DNA of 64,000 nucleotides. It comes from an uncultured Sphingomonadaceae bacterium (GTDB lineage Bacteria > Pseudomonadota > Alphaproteobacteria > Sphingomonadales > Sphingomonadaceae). The stretch is from positions 1 through 64,000 of the forward strand of contig CALLJS010000017.1 of the NCBI GenBank assembly GCA_938050045.1, given 5' to 3'. The stretch's first letter is position 1. Each line of letters opens with the position of its first letter. The notes below the pieces were generated by a model, which ran no database searches, had not been told where the DNA came from, and saw only the letters and a program-made list of their open reading frames with translations. Shown one piece after another: positions 61,365 through 64,000 of the stretch. Made by a program: the position numbers and the translations under genes.

Positions 61365-62183
61365 TTAGAAGCGGATTTTGGTGCCGACATAAACAGCTTC
61401 GCTATCCTCGCGATTATCGCTAGAGGAGAGCGGAATATCATTTTGACGATCATAGCGGACGCCAGCGGTCAAATCGATACGTTTTGAGATTGAGAAGCTA
61501 CCACCCAAATTCAATATATAATCTTCGCCAGCAGCATTACCAAGCGGGCTTGGCACTGCATCGGCAGGTTTAGCAATCTTCACAGAAGTACTAAATTTGC
61601 TGGGCTTATCATTTTTGTCGCTTTTCAATTTATACTTAATGGTGGGCGTTGAAATTCTGTTCAACCTTCCAATGCTATCCGCGATGGGCAATTTGGGCAG
61701 GGCTGTTGATTCAAAACCTTTCCAGCCTTTGTCTTGCTTCAAACTATATTTGGTTGTTTGTAATGCTGCCAAAGGCCCAGAAGCTAGCTTATCCTTCGCC
61801 AAAATATTGCGAACGGTGATAGCTTTGGATGTTTCATTTGTACGCGCCGCAACGGTTAAAGTGCGGTTGGAGATTTTATCTAAACCAGCAGGTGTGAAGC
61901 GAAATAATTTATTAGTCTTAACCGCATTTTGATCGCCAATACGTTCTTGGTGCAATTTTGCGATTCGGCTATCAACACCAGATGGTGTGAATTGAATGTT
62001 CCAATCGGATATCGCAACGCCGCTGTTCGATGGTTTTGCTGCAAATGCAGGAACGACTATCGGTGAAAAAGCCATTGATATTGCTGTTAAACCGACGATG
62101 GCTGGCCCCACAAACCCATTATGCACCGCTTTATGCTTTGCATCGGCAATTACGCCGTTTGAGAGTGATGCTTTACTATCCAT
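61365..62183 (-). CDS. Exported protein, probably outer-membrane associated
   Basis: A 272-residue protein; a hydrophobic stretch at 27-48 ending SPIVVPAFAAK looks like a late signal peptide. Two copies of a short motif, IQFTPSGVDSRIAKL and FRFTPAGLDKIS, are seen near residues 62 and 95. The C-terminal 50 residues show paired amphipathic strands (DYILNLGGSFSISKRIDLTAGVRYDRQ) and end in IRF, a common last residue pattern for barrel proteins. I do not recognise a named family; function unknown. It converges with the ThiE-like gene. Confidence 0.65.
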   Translation of the reverse strand: MDSKASLSNGVIADAKHKAVHNGFVGPAIVGLTAISMAFSPIVVPAFAAKPSNSGVAISDWNIQFTPSGVDSRIAKLHQERIGDQNAVKTNKLFRFTPAGLDKISNRTLTVAARTNETSKAITVRNILAKDKLASGPLAALQTTKYSLKQDKGWKGFESTALPKLPIADSIGRLNRISTPTIKYKLKSDKNDKPSKFSTSVKIAKPADAVPSPLGNAAGEDYILNLGGSFSISKRIDLTAGVRYDRQNDIPLSSSDNREDSEAVYVGTKIRF

Positions 62184-62475
62184 AGATATAATCTACATGA
62201 TTACATCTTATGTAAAAGCAAATAATCACATTTTTGCTGTATAGGATAGATAATTTTTCAATTTAGCGTTATTCTGTTGTAAAAGAACATCATAATATAG
62301 TTGAATATAGCGTTACAGCTCTTTTTTAGAGCAATTTGATCAAAAATATCTTCAAAAATGAAAAAGCTATGCCATTCAGGTCGTTGAAAGCTTGATACCT
62401 GCATCAAAGGCGATATAGAGACTATATTAGTGAATTGATAATCATCATAGTTCACGCTGAAATTAAGGATAAGCC

Positions 62476-62922
62476 ATGCGCAAAGATAAAATTGCAACCA
62501 ATATATTAACTGCCACAGCGCTTGGCGCCATGTTTATGGTATCAGCTTGCGGGGGTAGCAAGCGTCCCACAGCAGATATAGCTGCCAGCAAAATTACGAC
62601 TATTGGTGTGAATAGCTATATGTGGCAAGCGTCTCTTGACGCTTTGTCGTTCATGCCCCTGTTGCAAGCCGATTCAAACGGCGGCGTTATTATCACCGAT
62701 TGGTATGTAAACCCCCAAACACCAACGGATCGGGTCAAGCTAACCGTGACTATTTTGGACCAAGATTTACGCGCTGATGGACTGCGCGTTGCCGCATCGC
62801 GCCAAGTTGCGCAAAATGGTCAATGGGTCGATGCTCCCGTAGAGGCAGCTACGGTTCAAAAATTAGAATCTATCATTTTGACGAAGGCCCGTGATTTGCG
62901 CCGCAGCGTCATAAGCGGATAA
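62476..62922 (+). CDS. DUF3576 lipoprotein
   Basis: A 148-residue protein with lipobox VSAC near residue 22-25 in a signal peptide ([16 protein letters not shown]). The DUF3576 domain follows, with [34 protein letters not shown], nearly diagnostic, and a C-terminal helix of [15 protein letters not shown]. It is a small envelope lipoprotein found in alphaproteobacteria just upstream of leuS, as here (four bases). Function is not established. Confidence 0.93.
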   Translation: MRKDKIATNILTATALGAMFMVSACGGSKRPTADIAASKITTIGVNSYMWQASLDALSFMPLLQADSNGGVIITDWYVNPQTPTDRVKLTVTILDQDLRADGLRVAASRQVAQNGQWVDAPVEAATVQKLESIILTKARDLRRSVISG

Positions 62923-62926
62923 TTTT

Positions 62927-64000
62927 ATGGGCGAACCGACACGTTTTAATCCGCACATTGCCGATGCGCGGTGGCAAGAGCATTGGGAAAATGATAAGAC
63001 TTTTCATGCCGATGATAAGAGCGACAAACCCAAATCCTATATCCTAGAGATGTTCCCCTATCCCTCTGGGCGTATCCATATTGGCCATGTGCGTAATTAT
63101 ACTATGGGCGATGTTCTGGCGCGTTACAAACGCATGACGGGCCATGAAGTGCTGCATCCAATGGGGTGGGATGCTTTTGGTATGCCCGCTGAAAATGCAG
63201 CGATGGAGAAAAAGACGCACCCTGGCGCATGGACTCGCGAAAATATTGCCAACATGCGCGCGCAGCTCAAGAAATTAGGGTTTGCTCTGGACTGGAGCCG
63301 TGAAATAGCAACGTGCGAACCCGAATATTATGGCCAAGAACAAGCATTGTTTCTGGCTCTTTACAAAGCGGGTTTAGTGTATCGCAAAGAAAGCAGCGTT
63401 AATTGGGATCCCGTCGATATGACGGTGCTTGCCAATGAACAGGTCATTGATGGCTGCGGTTGGCGCAGCGGTGCTCTCGTTGAAAAACGCATGCTAAGCC
63501 AATGGTTTTTGAAAATCACCGACTTTTCTGATGATCTGCTCGATGGTTTGGGCGATTTGAAAAATTGGCCCGACAAAGTGCGCTTGATGCAGGAAAATTG
63601 GATTGGTAAATCCAGCGGTCTGCAATTTCATTTTGCCCTCGAAAATAGCGTTGAGAGCGATGATGGGGCAATCGGTTCAGTCGAAATATTCTCAACGCGT
63701 GCCGATACAATATTTGGGGCGAGTTTTGTGGCGATAGCTGCCGATCATCCGTTGGCCCAAAGCCTAGCCAAAGACAATCAGCAGCTCAGCAATTTTTGTG
63801 ATGATTGCCGTAAAATGGGTACGGCAGCGGCTGAGCTTGAATCGATGGAGAAAAAGGGTTTCGATACAGGGCTATCCGCATTGCATCCGCTAGACCCAAG
63901 TTGGAAGCTACCGGTCTTTGTTGCCAATTTTGTGTTGATGGATTATGGCACGGGCGCAGTATTTGGTGTGCCAGCGCACGATCAGCGCGATTTGGATTTT
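62927..64000 (+). CDS. leuS: Leucyl-tRNA synthetase, 5' part
   Basis: The frame opens at ATG 62927 and runs off the window without a stop; the 358 codons present are the N-terminal part of a class Ia synthetase. The HIGH motif is [19 protein letters not shown] near residue 46, preceded by [22 protein letters not shown] and [18 protein letters not shown] are typical, and the CP1 editing domain starts near residue 220 ([21 protein letters not shown]). KMSKS lies beyond the window. Coupled to the DUF3576 gene. The remaining family order usually continues lptE, holA. Confidence 0.96.
   Translation, partial: MGEPTRFNPHIADARWQEHWENDKTFHADDKSDKPKSYILEMFPYPSGRIHIGHVRNYTMGDVLARYKRMTGHEVLHPMGWDAFGMPAENAAMEKKTHPGAWTRENIANMRAQLKKLGFALDWSREIATCEPEYYGQEQALFLALYKAGLVYRKESSVNWDPVDMTVLANEQVIDGCGWRSGALVEKRMLSQWFLKITDFSDDLLDGLGDLKNWPDKVRLMQENWIGKSSGLQFHFALENSVESDDGAIGSVEIFSTRADTIFGASFVAIAADHPLAQSLAKDNQQLSNFCDDCRKMGTAAAELESMEKKGFDTGLSALHPLDPSWKLPVFVANFVLMDYGTGAVFGVPAHDQRDLDF

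Noticed and set aside
62280-62330. GCTCT-TTTTT-AGAGC hairpin upstream of the DUF3576 gene as an attenuator
   Set aside because: The stem has only five pairs in an AT-rich divergent promoter region, and there is no following T run or leader peptide.
1-64000. tRNA, rRNA, CRISPR or prophage
   Set aside because: Scanning by eye found no T-loop-like GGTTCGAATCC with matching acceptor stems, no rRNA blocks, no regularly spaced repeats and no phage structural genes.

Overview
The window comes from an alphaproteobacterium, most probably a Sphingomonadales member that is more AT-rich than most of its relatives. The signs are the divergent lysC/ubiG pair, an FzlA-type GST, a COQ7 hydroxylase, a bactofilin beside an M23 peptidase, a DUF3576 lipoprotein before leuS, an NDUFA9-like oxidoreductase next to uppP, and a sugar locus that couples a TonB receptor with several tryptophan-halogenase-like flavoproteins. 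No rRNA, tRNA, CRISPR array, phage block or intact insertion sequence was seen.

Layout. 1-0.93 kb is a gene graveyard: a rarD stub joined to an IS5-type transposase remnant, then a broken IS1595-type transposase. 0.93-12.9 kb is mostly housekeeping: comM; bactofilin and M23 peptidase (minus); then proA-nadD-rsfS-rlmH-envC-ctpA-dsbB-coq7-rhomboid on plus. 12.9-21.1 kb, mostly minus, holds a DUF885 peptidase, two bacterial PH-domain membrane proteins, a nitronate-monooxygenase-like enzyme, lysC, divergent ubiG, and fzlA. 21.1-22.9 kb is an AT-rich accessory island with two candidate small RNAs, a 62-residue peptide with a textbook double-glycine leader, and a secreted ClpP/SppA-like (COG3904) protein. 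22.9-32.7 kb returns to core metabolism: VOC protein, gltB, DUF2059 protein, gltD, uppP, NDUFA9-like protein.

32.8-49.4 kb is a carbohydrate-use locus: TonB receptor, four halogenase-family genes (one decayed), LacI regulator, sugar MFS permease, GH3 beta-glucosidase and SMP-30 lactonase lipoprotein. Four promoters in it share the palindrome TGACA-N4-TGTCA, with a weaker fifth copy, which marks a local regulon. A glycan fragment would be imported by the receptor, cut by the GH3 enzyme and taken up by the permease.

49.5-53.2 kb is a translationally coupled tyrosine/homogentisate catabolic operon (hmgA, fumarylacetoacetase, two CoA-transferase subunits) that takes homogentisate through to acetoacetyl-CoA, but has no maleylacetoacetate isomerase gene beside it. 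Alanine dehydrogenase and a divergent Lrp/AsnC regulator follow. 55-64 kb carries an aspartyl protease, GST, trhO, a CPA1 antiporter, an L7/L12-like membrane protein, a YggS protein, a ThiE-like protein, a probable outer-membrane protein, a DUF3576 lipoprotein and the 5' part of leuS, which runs off the window.

The parts most worth a second look are the double-glycine peptide/COG3904 cassette with its neighbouring RNA candidates, the shared operator family of the halogenase locus, and the decayed halogenase paralogue kept within its operon.
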